Assembly (NCBI RefSeq): GCF_036373705.1
Contig: NC_089852.1
Coordinates: 29,190,707-29,254,706, forward strand
Reading direction: 5' to 3'
Source of the DNA: Amia ocellicauda
Lineage: Eukaryota; Chordata; Actinopteri; Amiiformes; Amiidae
DNA: 64,000 nucleotides
Below, piece by piece: positions 25,671-40,500 of the stretch. A program made the translations under genes and the position numbers. How positions within the stretch are numbered: the stretch's first letter is position 1; every line of letters begins with the position of its first letter. The notes under the pieces were generated by a model. It had not been told where the DNA came from and did not search any database. It was given only the letters and a program-made list of their open reading frames with translations.

Positions 25671-27505
25671 TTATAGCCCATAAAAAGCATCTATCCTTAA
25701 CCAGCGGCTACTGTTTTTAATCTTAAATCTTGCCGCCGACATATAAAGAAAGGTGTATTGCCAGCCCGTTCCCCTTCCCTTAACCGTCTCCCTGCAGAGC
25801 CCACACTTCCCTGACTCCCCCAGCGCGTCGAGTGCCTCCCTTGTCTGCTCTGCCTCCCGCCCTCCTTTGCTACCAGAATAGCAACCAATCAGACAAGGCC
25901 TCAAACGGGACTTTACATTTGACTGGGAACCTAGTTGTCAATCATCCTGAATTATAATATTTAAGATGGTATACCCACTTTAACACAGAAGCCAAGCAAA
26001 CACGACAAAATAACAATTTTACAGGTAATATGGCAGTTTCACAAACTCTATGCTGAATCAATTACAATATGATGACAAGAAATTGCTATTAAAAAGAAAT
26101 GTGGGTTCAAGCAGGAATGACAGTTCTGTGATACGATCTACACATAACATGCTTTGTTAGCATGGTTAAGTATGTGACTTCACAAATGAATGTTGTTTTC
26201 ACAGTGATGATATAGAACTATAGTCTAGCAATCTGGGATCTTTAAGGACTGTGTTAATTGGAGGGACTGCAGTGCTGTTTCTATGTATGGCAAGGCAAAT
26301 GGTCATTTAGAGATAACTCAAACTGCGTAAAACAGACTCCATTTCAAGATATCTAAACTTGAATTTGAGATATCTCAAATAGAACAGGAAGTCACCCATG
26401 TCTATGCCCATCTTCTCATCTTCATTTTAGTTAACTGAAATAAATTACAGAATCATAGTCCTCTGTTCTCTTTTGCTCTTGTTGGGTGTACAGTTTAAGA
26501 TAATTGAAACGCTTTTTGCAGATCTGAGCATGGACAGAATTGATTCTTGAATCTCAGTGGCTAAAAGATCAATGATCTCATTTTAGATGTTCTTTCCTAA
26601 GTAGGGTCTGATTACTTTTGCAAGACAATGTGCTGGAACTTTAAACAGGCGTGCAAACATTTTGTTGTATAATACTATAGGGCATATTGCTAGACATCTA
26701 AAAACATCACTTTAGTCTCGTCACAAGGGAAGCCTCAACTTTAAGGGTACCTTTGCACATTTTCTATATGTACTGTATTAAAAAAGATAAAGAATTTAGA
26801 GCCCAGGGGGGCCCTTAACCCTGAGGGAGCCAGGTCTGTGGGTGGCTGGTGTAGGCCTGGATTGTGCTGCGGTAACAGGTCAGAATTGTAGTGTGATTCA
26901 TTCCCACCCTTTACCACAGAGCCCATGTTGAGTGTGTTTTCTGTTTATTTGAAAAGTAAAAGTTAACCGCTTGAGTAGCTAGCATATACATGAGAGATAT
27001 TGAGCTGGGGTGCTAGCCTGCAATGTCTGATAGTATCTGATAACTGCAACAGTCTTTGAGGAGAAGGAAACTGCTGCTCATTTTACTGATTTAATCTGCA
27101 GTAACTACTAGTAATACAGTATCATGGTTTATTACTATTACCAAATAGTAAAAAAATAGAATTTAATATAACAATTATCATTTCCCACAGTAGTTACTAC
27201 CATGTTACAATTCCAGAAAAAAAATAGATCCTATAAGAGATCTCTAGGAGGAGAGAGAGAGAGAGAGAGAGAAAGAGGAACAAAATGATCAGGAAAGAAG
27301 GGGATGGTTTAATAACAGAATACACTTTATTTTTCAATTTAATTTAGAGTTGGTTCTGATTTTGAAGCTCTTTTCAATACAACCACTGGATATACACAGG
27401 TTATTCATTCGCAAAGAATAAAATTATAATATGCAATGTGGCAGGAAGGGAGCACCACTGAGCATCAGGTCCCTGGCATGCTGGCCAGATGGGGAGGGTC
27501 TGTAG

Positions 27506-27671
27506 CAGGGTGCCCAACTCTGGTCCCGGAAAGCCACACTTCTGTTAATTTCTTAAGTGACTTATTTAGCTTAATTAGTCTAAATGACCATGTGTTCAAG
27601 GTATTCAGTGATTTATGATCTAAAGAGACATATAAGGATTGTGGATCTCCAGAAACAGCGTTGCCCCACCA
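27506..27671. mobile_element. Diverged hAT-type palindromic MITE
   Basis: The left arm cagggtgcccaactctggtc and the reverse complement of the right end (ggtggggcaacgctgtttctgg) are similar but degenerate. No convincing 8-bp duplication is seen. It belongs to the same family as the copy at 42898. Confidence 0.5.
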
Positions 27672-30600
27672 TGGGGCCTCTATAAAGGCCCTATAGGAGA
27701 ATCCACCTGCTGTTTAAGGTATAAAGCCACAGATGAATTATGGAAGTTGACACACGGCATGCAGGAAATAAGGAAACCTCAGATCCACACTGTCTGAATG
27801 GAAAGTCTTTGTGTCCCTCGTCAGTCAGTCTGACATTCCACCACCCTGCCCCTAGACCCCCAACCCCTGACCCTCTCTTTGTCTCACCCTCTTTATCTCA
27901 GGCTCTCAGAGCTGCTATATTTACCCTCACTCTACCACACTCCATCCTAGCTGATCCACTCATGTCCTCACACATACAGCACACAAAGCCCCTGGAGTTA
28001 GACATGCAGACTCACACAGACACCATGGGAATTTGTTACAGTCGAGCCCTGTGTCTCTGACAGTGTTCCTACTTAGAAACAGACTGTTGCTCTCACAGGC
28101 ACAATCCCAAGCTCTATTCCTTTTTCTTTTCTCTCTGCAAAACAGTCAACCTAGCTGGCACTCTCACACACACAATCTCTGCAGCACCACCTGACACACA
28201 ACCCCAAAGACACACTGAACCTCATATTACAGCTGCACAAAATCAATACTTTCTCATAAAGTCACAGATAAGAAATGTGAAATATTACTTTTAGCTGAAA
28301 CTGTATCACACAAGAATAACAACAAGAAACAAAACCAAAAACAATGTTAAGCATGACTTTTCTCACTCTCCAGATGAATGCTGTTGATTTCTACAGTCTT
28401 AGTAGCCTGTTCTTTATGGTTTCAGTGTTAATCCTCTCAGGCAATATTATTCTAATTCCCCTAGCAGAAAACATCAGCGCAATAACTGTACAATCACGCA
28501 CTGTAACGCCAGACATTTACACATACATACAAAAGGCAAACAATCTCAAAGGCACCAGATTTGGGGCAATTAAAAACAGATTGGATATTGTCTGGATATT
28601 ATTCAGTATTCACCCAAGATTATTTTGGCACACAAATTGGTCATAATCACCTTACTAAATGGTCCAGGCATCAGTTTTGCCCTCACACCCTTCATTTCTG
28701 ACCTTTACGAGTTTACAGACTTAGAAATTAACTGGACATTCTTCCAGAGTTCCAGGACACATGGGAATACCGATATCAGATATCAGGTGGAGCTGACTAA
28801 AACAGAACATTTATTGCAACATTTATTTATTGGAACCACAGAAATGTCTATTACATCATATTTACCTTGTGAATTGCTTACACAGACTTTGACACCTGCT
28901 AACTGTTATCAGTTTAGCTGGGGGAGGGGTCACTATCTGTGTTACCTATGTTTAATTTATTAACTAATTAATGTCGATTCTTAAACTAACATTTGCCTTG
29001 TACCATTATATTCCATGAAACTGACAAATGAGACCTGTTTTTCAGATATGTGCCTTTAAGCTACATGTTCTAATCTGGCACACAAAAAAAATCTTTAAAC
29101 CCCTTCACCGCAAAGGTTTTTGCTTCCAGCGAAAGCAAAACAAATGGTAACTTGCTTAACAGCCTGGTGTGATGAATAATTAATAGATTTAATCTACCAA
29201 AACAAAAGTTTAAAAGGCTTGTTTTAGTTGTGTGATTTCTGTGCATCAAAAAAATATGCACTGAAAGGGGCAGCCTAAATGCAACCCAGTGTTACACAAA
29301 AAATACACAAGGATACACAGAAAAACATACTGATTGAGCACTAAAACATACTCATCCACACGGCATATCCACAGGCACAAAGATACCTCCTTGTGATTAG
29401 GCGGTAAGTATGAAGTAAAACAGGCCAGGTAAAAGTGATGCTGAGTAAAAAGATGGAGGAGGAGGGCCTCTGTGGGATAGCAAAAGCAGTTTCCCAATTG
29501 AACTATGCTGACCTGCATTAATAATCAGACCATTTCTTCTGAACTCACAACGCTGTAACTCCATAAACGATCTTATGGATCTTACGGGAGCTGTCTGTAA
29601 ATCAAACCACTGTGGGACCACTTAGAAACATCCTTGCCTCTGCCTACTTCAAGTTGGCATTGAGTAGGGTGACCAAATTACTCCATAATCCCTGGGCTAC
29701 TTTAGGACAAGATTGTGATGTTAATATTTCCTTGAAACATAAATAAATGAACATGTAAAGTTAGAACATTCATCCATTTACATCAAGTTATTCTAATTTG
29801 ATTGGAATAGATCTAGAAAGGACTTTTAGGTGCCAAGTATGCCAAATTCTTAATTGTGCTCTGGTAGTTGCCAATGTGCATGTTTTTTTCTGATCACTTT
29901 AGAATCACTGATCAGCACTTGATTCGGTCTGGTTGGTCCCAGGAAGATTGAAAAAGTTTTTGGTGTACACCATTTATCATTTAAAATCAGTATTTTTCTG
30001 GTCAAATCTGTAATAATTTGGGAGTTCATTTCATTCAGTTTTGGTGAAAGCTCCACGTGTCTATGGGATTATATAGTAATATGGTCATCCTAGTCTGAGT
30101 GAAGGAGCATTAGACTAATACAATCCCAGTCCATATGCGGACCGATTGTAGTCGCTGGGTCTCTAGGAAGAAACACAGACATGCAGCGTTAGCAGACAGA
30201 TCATACGACTGACACAAACCCTTTGGGATCAGGTAGTTTGGTTACGTATTGCAAATAATGGTGAAAGTGGATTTTTTGAGCACTGGTGAAAAAGGTTTGT
30301 ACAGCAGAACAATGAGCAAACTATAATCTCAACAGCGTAGGAGGACATTTTAATAAGGTCATCAAATATATGTAATATCCATTCAATTAAACAATTATAC
30401 TACAGCAATGAAAAGGCATCTCTTCCTCTGTGGACAGTGTACCTTCAAGGCAACATTGGGACAGGAGTGTGGATCTGAGGCCTCAAGTGGAAACCAGGGT
30501 GAAGTTCGGCTCACTATTAGATGGCAGCCAATTTAAGAAAACAGAAACCTCCTCCATCCGGGCCTGCTGAGCAATATTGTGCGTGCATGCACACATTGGC

Positions 30601-31470
30601 ACACAGATCACCTCAGCCCCCTACCTAGCTCCTGAACAGCAAGACACCGACACACACATACACGGGTGCTGCCACACACACAGACACACCCCAGAACAAC
30701 TGCAAGCACATGGTTTCTGTACAGACACGCACACACACACACATACACAGCACACTCTGCAAGAACAATGGGGTCTTCTGGTCCGAGACCCCCTTCACAG
30801 CCCCTTCCAGTCCCCGCTAAAATAAAGGCAGTCCAGGTGAATGAGAATAATCCATTTGGTCAACCACCCTCCCCACCCCCACCCCCTAAAAAAATCATAA
30901 CACACCGATTAATATGGATAGAAATAGGTCTCCCATGGCACAGCAGTTCCGTTGCATTTATTTTTATTTTCATGACACCCGTTTCATGTGTTTTCATGTC
31001 AGTGCTATCATGTGAATTGCTCTGATGATGAAGAGCAAATATTTCAACTCCACTTTTATGAAAACTATCTTCAAAAGAGATCGCAAAACTTCAAGGTTCC
31101 ACCATCGGTGTTTGTGTAAATACAGGACCCCACAGCCCATAACACATTAACCAACCGAAGCTACTGTGTAGCCCGAGACCGATTTCCAACCTCACGTAAG
31201 GAAAGCAGTGTTAATCAATATCAGAACAATAATCATGAGAAAAGAAGCAGCAACGAAATTCATAGCAGGCAAAACATCTCAAAAGGAGGACAACAGAGAC
31301 TCAAGTCACCCATCCAAAAGAGCCCTCTTGTTTCTTCCTACTCAAAGGCACGTCAGTCCCTACTGCAGGACAGGATCTCAATCTGATATTGGACTTTGAA
31401 GGTTTCATATACACTCATCAATAGAATATGAAATAGTAACTTACTTTATATATAAACATTACAAATTCTA

Positions 31471-31710
31471 TAGTGGAGTGTCAAACTCCAGTCCTGTCCT
31501 GAGTCCTGAGTGGACACACTGTCTCTTGATGTATTTTCTTCCAACAGGAGCTCTCAATTACTCAGTTTTCTTTTTCTGAGACTTATGTAAGATTTTCACA
31601 TTTAATTTTTTCAGCTGATCACTTAACTTATGTTTATTACTCAAGATATGGCATCCTCACAGTATTTTTGAGTTTGGAGACAAGAGCCTCCAGGACCGCA
31701 GATACCCCTT
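31471..31710. mobile_element. Diverged hAT-type palindromic MITE
   Basis: The left end tggagtgtcaaactccagtcctg and the right end cctccaggaccgcagatacccc are mirror images in the style of the family. The middle contains TA-rich sequence. The target duplication is not recognisable. Confidence 0.5.
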
Positions 31711-33299
31711 TTATAGATCTTTACAAATATTTTTTTTAAGAACTGACAATAATTTAATGACATGTAAGCAAACAAATGATCAGTTCAGTTAAGGGTTTAA
31801 TTTGATAATTAAGCTTGACGATGCTGATTGCACAGGAGACAGTGCTGAAGGTCTCTGGCTCAGTGCTGGACTGCAGAGAAGGACACAGTGGAGAAGGCCA
31901 CCCTCTACTGGCAGCATTGCACAACTGCATTTCAGTGTCCCTTAAAGACAGATCGTGGGAAGCTACAATCCAGTGGGTTTCACATGTCCTTTCATTATCT
32001 TTACAAGACTTGGAGCAATTTCATTTTGATCAGATAAACAGGCAATTTAATTCATTAAGTAATTCACAAATGACATGGACTGAAAATCTAACTCCCTGTC
32101 TGCAGGCTTCCATGATCATATATAGCCACTCCAGGCCTTTAAGATTTAACAATTGCCTTCCAAGTTATATAAAAATCATACGAGTCATTTAGAGTACATT
32201 ATAAGTTAACTATAAAACCTGTTGACTCTCTAGGACTAAGGATGGCTGCCCCTCAGTGTAAGCTGAAATAATCACATAACAATAAAACTACTCTTCGGTC
32301 AAAGAAAAAAAAAAAAAAGAACATTGCAGTACAGTGCATGTTCTATTTCATTGATAGGGCCAGCCAATCACAGTGCACCTCATAAGTGAGGTCATTGGCA
32401 AAGTACTTTGTAATACATCACATGACCATATTTAGTCAATGGAGCTCCTCACAGTGCAGGAAAGATTCTGACAATTTGAAAGGGGTTAAGGCAAGACACA
32501 GCCCAGGTCCAACCATTGACAAATCCGTCTCGGTGTAAACCCAGTCTACAACTGTCTCAGTGGCTGTACCCCCGTCTCCTACACTTGTGCTAATTGAAAC
32601 GTCATCTCTAAGCGCTTGCACATTTTGAACCTCCTCTCTCACTGTGTTCAATTCCAGAGCTTCTGCAGTACTGACTCACTGACAGGCAACTGTAAACATA
32701 AGAAGCACTTAAAATAAAAGCATTGAACCGAAAAGAGCTATTATTATTATAACTGGGAAGGGGACAGGAAGTTTCAGAGCGGATCTCTTCTTCGACTCGC
32801 AGTAGCCTCAACACCGGAGCCTCTTCCAACGCAGGATCCTGCACAGTATCACTCAGAACCCGCCTTGTACGCCAAACTACCAGGGCACCTAATAACCTTT
32901 AACTCGTATAACTTAAACATCAAACTGTTATGTAACGAGAGGCCTGATCTACTGGTTTCTCTGTACTGTAAATCCCCAGCTGAACTGTGCTAAACACTGG
33001 CTGACTAGGTCTCTGTTGTTCTCTTCAAGGCAAAGCTCAGTGAATGCAAATAAGATCAAAGACAAAAAGTGTGATGATGCAGATCATTGCCCACCCCCTC
33101 CCCTCCCCTCCCCGCCCCTTCACACCCACAAAACATAACAATACAAAAAGTAAAAGGTAGAATTCGGCAACAAAACTCAATTCAAGCAGGAAAAAGTGCA
33201 GTTCCTGGGGAGACTGATCCCCACCAACTTCTGAGAGCTACTGCGACCCCTGATTGGAGGGCTCCCCAGGAAGCGGTGGGCAAAGTGGCGTAGTCTCTC

Positions 33300-33363
33300 C
33301 TACTCCAGCTTAACCCCAGCCTTCTCTGTGTTGAGAAGGTGCAGACTGTCATCAATCAGGAAA
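33300..33363 (-). CDS. pgap3: pgap3 exon 8 (C-terminus)
   Basis: The last coding exon encodes [20 protein letters not shown] then E and a TAG stop at 33302-33300. It matches the human ending SFLEDDSLYLLKE. The acceptor is gtctcag. Confidence 0.92.
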
Positions 33364-34464
33364 CTGAGACAGAGAGAGAGAGAGAGAAATGGGAGGAGGG
33401 GACAAATGGTGGAGATAGAAAGGAGAGGTGTAAAATATTATAGATATCAATATCATCTGCCATTGTCAATCCACCGCTTGATGAAGACCTTTTCAAAATG
33501 ATTCCACTTGTTTACAGCATCTCTTTAACAGGTCATACAAGCAAAGCTTTTTGATTTAATCTTCTCATCTTTCCTTGGTCTTTTTTAATCTCTTGGGATC
33601 CATTCTATAGCTCATTTCGCCCATCTTTGGTCTGTTCTTGCCGTTTTAATATCTTCACACTTTCAATTATTTCACATACCCTTGTTCTCTAATCCATTTA
33701 TTTGTTTTTCTGGCTCTGCTTGTTATTCCAAGCATACACCGCTCTATGCTTTTTTGTGCTGTTTGCAGTTTCTGTATCATTTTTGAATTTATTGACCAGG
33801 TTTCGGTTATATATTTTTTTTAAAGTGGTAGATTTCCTTTCAGGAAGGAGCAGTTTCATCCAAATGCACTCGATACTATTTTTACTCTGCTGTGCTTCCT
33901 TCTTATCTTCAGATCTCCAATCTGCACTGATTTATTGGCCAAGGTAGACATAAATGTTGACTTTAAAATAAGTATCTTTTTATCAGTTCTCACAAAGCTA
34001 TTGAACAGTCGAAGGTTTTGAATACTTCTTCAAGAGTTGATGTGTATTGTTTTGGAGAGATTTTTAATAATTATTTAGCTTTTTTTGCATATTTGTGATA
34101 AACAAAAACACAAAGATCATGATAATGTAAAGCACTTTTATATCTGGAAAACCGTCTAACCTGACTGTTAAGTCTATACACAAATTACGAACTTGTTAAG
34201 AGCAAGTATTTTCTGCAAATCACAGTCTGGGAGAGCCCCACTGGTGCCGTGCCTCACCTGTAGAAGAGGAAGTGTACAGGCACGGTGCTGAGATGCCAGA
34301 TGGCGTGGGCGTCCAGCACCCAGAGCAGGGGGGGGAAATCCAACAGCTCCAGCAATGCCAGCCCGTGTAGCAGCACCACCACTGCGCCACATTTCCACCA
34401 GTATGGGAGTGTGCGCCGGTTCACCCAACACCAACACAGCCACCATAGCAGGTTAATCATGCCT

Positions 34465-34529
<65 letters not shown>

Positions 34530-37500
34530 TGTAATTTCCCCATATCTCCTTCTTCCACCCACTGCCTCTTGTCCATCTCCCGTCATCCTGCCTCCCCCCT
34601 CAGCTCATCTTCTGCCTCTCCCTCTCTGTCCTCCTTACCAATGGTGGCATTGGCAGCCATGTTGTACCCATAGTCGAAACGGACAAAGGTAAGATAGGAG
34701 ACATGGGAGGTGAAAGCCAGGATAAGGATCACCCCCACCACGCTAGACAGGCCGGGGCGCCGCAGACCCAAGGTTCTGGAGAGATGGGGAAGGGAGGTTA
34801 AAGAGAGAGAGACAAAGGTGAGTTCAAGTCCTGTATAGTAAATGCTTATTTTTGTATACAAGCCCTACGTATAACCATGCATACTGCTTCTGTGAAACTC
34901 TGGCCATTATAGGGAATCCCCCTCACAGCAGGCCAGCGACCCCTTTGTTTTCCCTTAGTAGTTTCTTAACCTGTAATTCAATCTTAATCTTAGAGGTGTC
35001 TCTGTAGCCATTCCAGTTCAACTAAAACCAGTACAAATAAGGAGATAAACACATTAAGCACTCACTAATTAGAAAAAGACAACAATTATGGGCAGTAAGT
35101 ATGGAAAGCTGGTTTCCAGAGGCTCGACAGTGCAGTCATGACTTCTGTGATTTATATTCTTCACAAATTCAGGTCCAAAATGTGATTAAGCAAACAAATG
35201 TCACAAGTGGTTTTTTTTGAAGATCTGCCCATATGGAAGAAACCGTTCTTTCAGCTTCCACTTGATTTATAACAACTCACACTCTTTTAGCCTTTGGTGT
35301 TAAATTGGGAAATATTACATACATTTCTCATCTCAGTGTGCTTGCTTGTTGCTAGGAGACAGTTGAAAACTATTGTTAGTATAGTTAAAGAACCAAGTGT
35401 GAAGGAAAATGGCGAAGTCTAACAACGATTCAAAAACGGCTCAATTCGGCAGTGCTTTAGATCAGGCAGATAAGGCAGTATGCTAAGGATTTACCTGTGG
35501 AAGGATGAAAATGGTTTCGCACAGCCTGAAACGCCACTTTGTGGTGAGTGTTGATGTTCATTCAATATCAGATCGCCATCAAAATGACAAGTTTAAAGCT
35601 GAATCTGACCTGACAACAAAAGCAAAACTTCATTCAACTGTAATATCTATGTTTCATTGCAGAACTAAGAATTGTGATTATGTTTAATTTAATATGTTTG
35701 TTTTAATATTGATTATATCTGTTCCTTTCTGTCCATGCGACAGAGTCCTAAATTACGCTAAAGGCAAGGCCACCTATTTTGCTCTATGCACAGTCTACTT
35801 AAATATAAACAACCCATGGAAATATAGATTAGCAGGCTCCATAGGCAACACCACCCCATGCCTGAACAACCCCAGAACTGCACTACAGTCAAAGGGAGAT
35901 TCTTGGTGACACTGGGAATTGACATCTACTTCTTGGGAAATAGCATGAGAGGCTCAGTTCTCAGACTAGATACAGTGCAGGCTGCATGGGAGATTATCGC
36001 AAGTTGCCAAGTAACTACACAGACCATACAAATAACCTTAACTGCACAACTAGAAGCCCTGCAAAATCCCTCGAGCTCTGCAGTACACCAGCGGAGGAAG
36101 ACTTAGGGAGGAAATATGATACCGAACGTGGGTAGAGCTCTTGATTAAGACACAAGGGTTACTTATCGACATCTTCAACGGGAGAGTTCCCAACAACAAA
36201 GAGATGCTTTTAAGATTTACAGCACCGTGGACCACAGTTAATTACCAGTCCTGGAGAACCCCCTGATCCACCGGGACCAATATCAACCTAATGGCCCTGG
36301 TCCTGGTGGGAAAACTGTCACCCAGATACACTCGCATGGCTACCACCTTCTTTTCAAAAATTGACATCTCCTCAGACTCACTCCTTAACATATATTGGAC
36401 TAAATCTAACATCCAACACTCACCTCCTCTGCACCTGTGCAGACGGGGGAAATGTAACCAGAGTGGCTTCCGAACCTCATTATATGCTCTAGTACAGTGT
36501 GAGGCATTGTCTGTCATGATCCCGGACACCTTGTTATATGAAATTTCATCGGGCATTTGATGACAGTTTGTGACAGTAGAATAATCCACTAGTTTAGGGA
36601 CAGTACTATACAGAATTATTTACTGGAGCTTTTGGGGTACAACAAGGATGTACAGTACATCATTAGCTTTGTCATATGTTGACAATACTTATTGCATCAG
36701 CTTTTTATATTTGTTCCATCAGCTCCTTCCTGTGAATTTAAAACACCTTTGACAAGTAATCATGACGAAGCTTGTTAAGAGCAATGACAGGGAATGTGCG
36801 AGGAGACTGCAGCTGGATACACTGCGCTAACACTTAATGCTTGTAAAATGTAGCTAAGCCTTAGCTTTTAGCTACATGTATTAAAATGTTAGCGGAGATT
36901 AACGAACTTAAGTACTGTAGTATTTTTGCAGCAGAAATGTAATTTTTTCTTTAAAATATTACCAAGTATAACATAATATTGTATGTAAGGTACAAATGTT
37001 TATTTAGTTCAAAATATTTTTTGCCGTTGTTTTCAGAGGAAAGGACGACTCACAGCAACGTTTTTCTTTAAATTGCAGCTGAAAAGTTTGGAAACTTATA
37101 ACAAATGTTGAAGTGATTTTGCCGCATATATTTGTCTGCTTAGCTGCAAATTGTAAATATTCATCCCACAATTTATGAAGGGGTTTATATATAACATTTA
37201 ATCTAATACCTTTCCATTATCAACATTAAAATAGTGCTTTAGACAGCTTTTCTGACACTGCAGCTGGTCAGACACCAGTCTCAACTTTTCCTTACATGCA
37301 TACATTTATGAGACAGCCACAAATGCTCTTCATAATTATTATTTTCATTTTCTATTAGTCAGAGCTCAATGTGTTGATTTCATTAGGATGGCTGCTTTTA
37401 GTTGAGCTAGAGCAGCTACCGAGACACCAGCAGGATAACAAATCAATAAAACAAAAAAATGTAAATGTAGTCCCAAAAAACAACACCCTACCAAAAGAAA

Positions 37501-40500
37501 CATTTAGACCGTGTCATTTTGGATAGAAATGCAGAACCTGCTAACTTTGACAGCATTTGGGTTTTGAGTTGCACTGAGTGAGTGCACATACATCATGCAC
37601 AATAAGACAACTGCTTAGAAAACCTCCTATTGAGTAATTCATGTGGGCCTGAGAGCTGGTTTGGAAGAGAACAGCACCTCCTACCTCACACAGCACAGGT
37701 AGATGGAGTACAGGATAACTGCAGATGCACAAAAGTAATCCATCTTCTGCAAAACACAATACAGACAGCGCATCATTCAGCCAGCATCCATTACACTGTC
37801 ATCAGCCCACTTAGACCGGGCTCTCAGCGCAGTTCCCAGAGCACTGTAGTGTCTTTCTGCCAACTGGAGCTCTACACTGAAGATGTATATAGATTTAAAT
37901 ATAAAGTAAAGTAAAATAAGTACATTTCAAAAACACACAAAGGGATTCTGTTACTGATATGTACTTTTCTGTTAATGCACATCAAAAATGAGTTTCTCTA
38001 ATATGTAGGGCTTATATGCGCAAAACTGTTATAGACATTGTTAAACCATGTCTGCTAAAATATTATAATATTATTAATTATAATAATAATGTACTTTCTA
38101 GCTTTCAATTATTTGCTCCCCATCATGATGTTCCCTACTATTGTTCCTTATTCGATGGCTTATTATTCACCTTGTTGTTTTCATTCTGATTATAATTATA
38201 TAGTTTTTTGTATTATTTTGCAGAACTTCCAAAGCCTCTAAAACCCACACTGGTGCTCTGAAAGTAATGAAACTTGACACACTTACATTCAACATTAAAC
38301 ACCCATGGGATATTTTGCTATGTTGAAAACAATAGACATAGAGCACATGGTACAGCTGCCATGTTGCGTTTAACATTTAAAAAAAAATGTATTTTCTGAA
38401 ACCACTTGTAATATATCTGTATCTGACACGTAGTGCAAAGGCTTCCCTTATGGCCTATATTTATAGTAGTTCAAATGAAGTGGATTGGTCACATGGCTTG
38501 GCGTCACTTAAGTAAGAGGCCAGCTGCTGGTGAAAAAAAAACAAAAACTAAAAGAAAACCTGGCTGCTGTGGGCCAATACATTTATTTATATGTGCTGTG
38601 TCACATATGTGCATTTTCTGTGCACTGGAATACAACACACTAATGAAACTTCACGTATACATACATGTCCAACCTCCAACAACAGACTGATTCTGATGGG
38701 CCACGTCATTTGGCGGCCATGTTGGATTATATATTTTTACATGTTAACAATTAGCACAAAAACGTCCATGGAAGTGAGTGTTACCTCAGTCAAGTAGGTG
38801 TCCCGTGTGTGGAACACTGTGGACCAGAACCAGGCGTTCAGCGACACCTGCCGAGACAAACAGACACGGTAAGGCTCAGACAGACAGACACACTGAAAGA
38901 CAGACGCAGATGGCCCGAGCACAGACATTAGAATTTGTGATGGTGAGGTAAACACAGATACGCAGACATACAGATAGACAAACAGGCTTGGTGACAAACA
39001 CAAACAGTCAGTCAGAAAGACACAGTTAAATCACAGAGAAGGCAGTGGAGGTTAATGAGGTACAGAGAGTCAGAGTCGCACACAGGCAAGTGAGACACAG
39101 CAGGTGGCACTTTCCACCTTATCAGGTACCCAGATCTGCATTAAGTACAAAGATAAGAACATAAGAAAGGATACAATTTAAATGAGGCCTCTTGGCCCAT
39201 CTAGCTAATCTGGTTATATGCTAGTGAATGCAAGGATTACCTCAAGTTGTTTCTTCAAGGATCATAGGATGTCTGTTTGAATCACATGGTTTGGCAGTTT
39301 ATACCATACACCAACAACCCGTTTTCCCAAATCCCCAAAATAACAAAAACAGCATTCTCCAAGGAAGTCTATAGCTGGTATTCAAATACTTTGCCTCTAT
39401 CTGCTTATTCAGAACAGTGGCACGGGAGCAAATTGCAACTGGCCCAACTGTTCTGTCACAAAAGCACATCTGAAAGCAGTGGTGCCAGTTCCTGGGGAGT
39501 CCTGCAGGTTTTATAAGTCTCTCTAAATCATCGGCCCCTGAGTACCTTTAACACATGTCCATTTGGAATATGGAAGCCAAAAATCGGGTTTTGATATAAC
39601 CACAAAACAGAAAAGACACAACCAACCCTCCTGAAGACCAGGGTTGGAAAAGAGGACCATAGCATTTTGTTTTCTTCAATTCATGTTAAATGTTTTCTTT
39701 TTTTTTTTTATTAAGGATTTTTAAATGCGTTTCCCCCAAAGTGTTACAGCTGGCTTGTTGAAAGTATTCTGATTGCTTAAAAGCCACCCTTATACTATGA
39801 TGTAATCAAAGGAGGCTCTCTAACTTCACCCAACTCAGCATGAACAACCGACCATTCACATCTTTAAAAATGCAATGGCTTTGATCGAAGCTTGATTCTG
39901 TATCATTAACTTAAAAGCAACTAACCAATCAAGATGCTTAAGTGGCCTCCTCTGGTTTGTAACCTTTTAATGTGCCTATGTTTTTATGTTCTTGTATGGA
40001 GAAACAGTGGCAAGCCTCTGAAAACCATTCTATTAAGATTGTTAAGCTGATAATCAAATCAAAAGCACAGTGAGAGTACTGCAGTCGTGTTAGAGGCAGT
40101 AAAGCCAGTGTAAAAGCAGACAGCACACGTACAGGCAGACAGACAGACAGACAGACAGAAAGCTTAAACCCAAGCAAACAGACAGACCAACCGACCAGAG
40201 AGAAGGCTGTGGTGGTGTGGTACATGGGCGACTGGCGTGGGACGGTGCTGCGGTAGCGGAGCAGCATCAGCAGACAGGCCAGGCCGTTCAGGAGAGACGC
40301 CAATGCAGAGGCTGGCTCTTCAAAACACAGGAAACGAGCAAATGGCCACTGAGAGAGAGAGAAAGAGAGAGTTTATTTACCATCACCTTGCTTACATATT
40401 TTGCTAATTTTCTTAATTATAAAAATTTGATCCACTCATTAAACATGACAAATTACAATATATGAAGTAGGACTACTCAGCAATCGAATGGGGCTCATTA

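Larger units (their letters stand above)
24300..33299. other. Gene-free spacer between pgap3 3' end and erbb2 promoter
   Basis: I see no conserved coding exon, tRNA or rRNA in these 9 kb. Open frames such as 28344-28646 have no recognisable similarity and lack splice or composition support. The interval contains foldback elements (25510, 27506, about 31471), a GA run at 27250-27285 and CA-rich stretches near 30575-30755. The pgap3 3' UTR must occupy the right end. A minus-strand AATAAA at 31629-31640 is one candidate end. Confidence 0.6.

Noticed and set aside
34285..34692. Plus-strand 135-codon frame over pgap3 exon 7
   Set aside because: It is antisense to a well-supported exon and runs through the (GA)n repeat.
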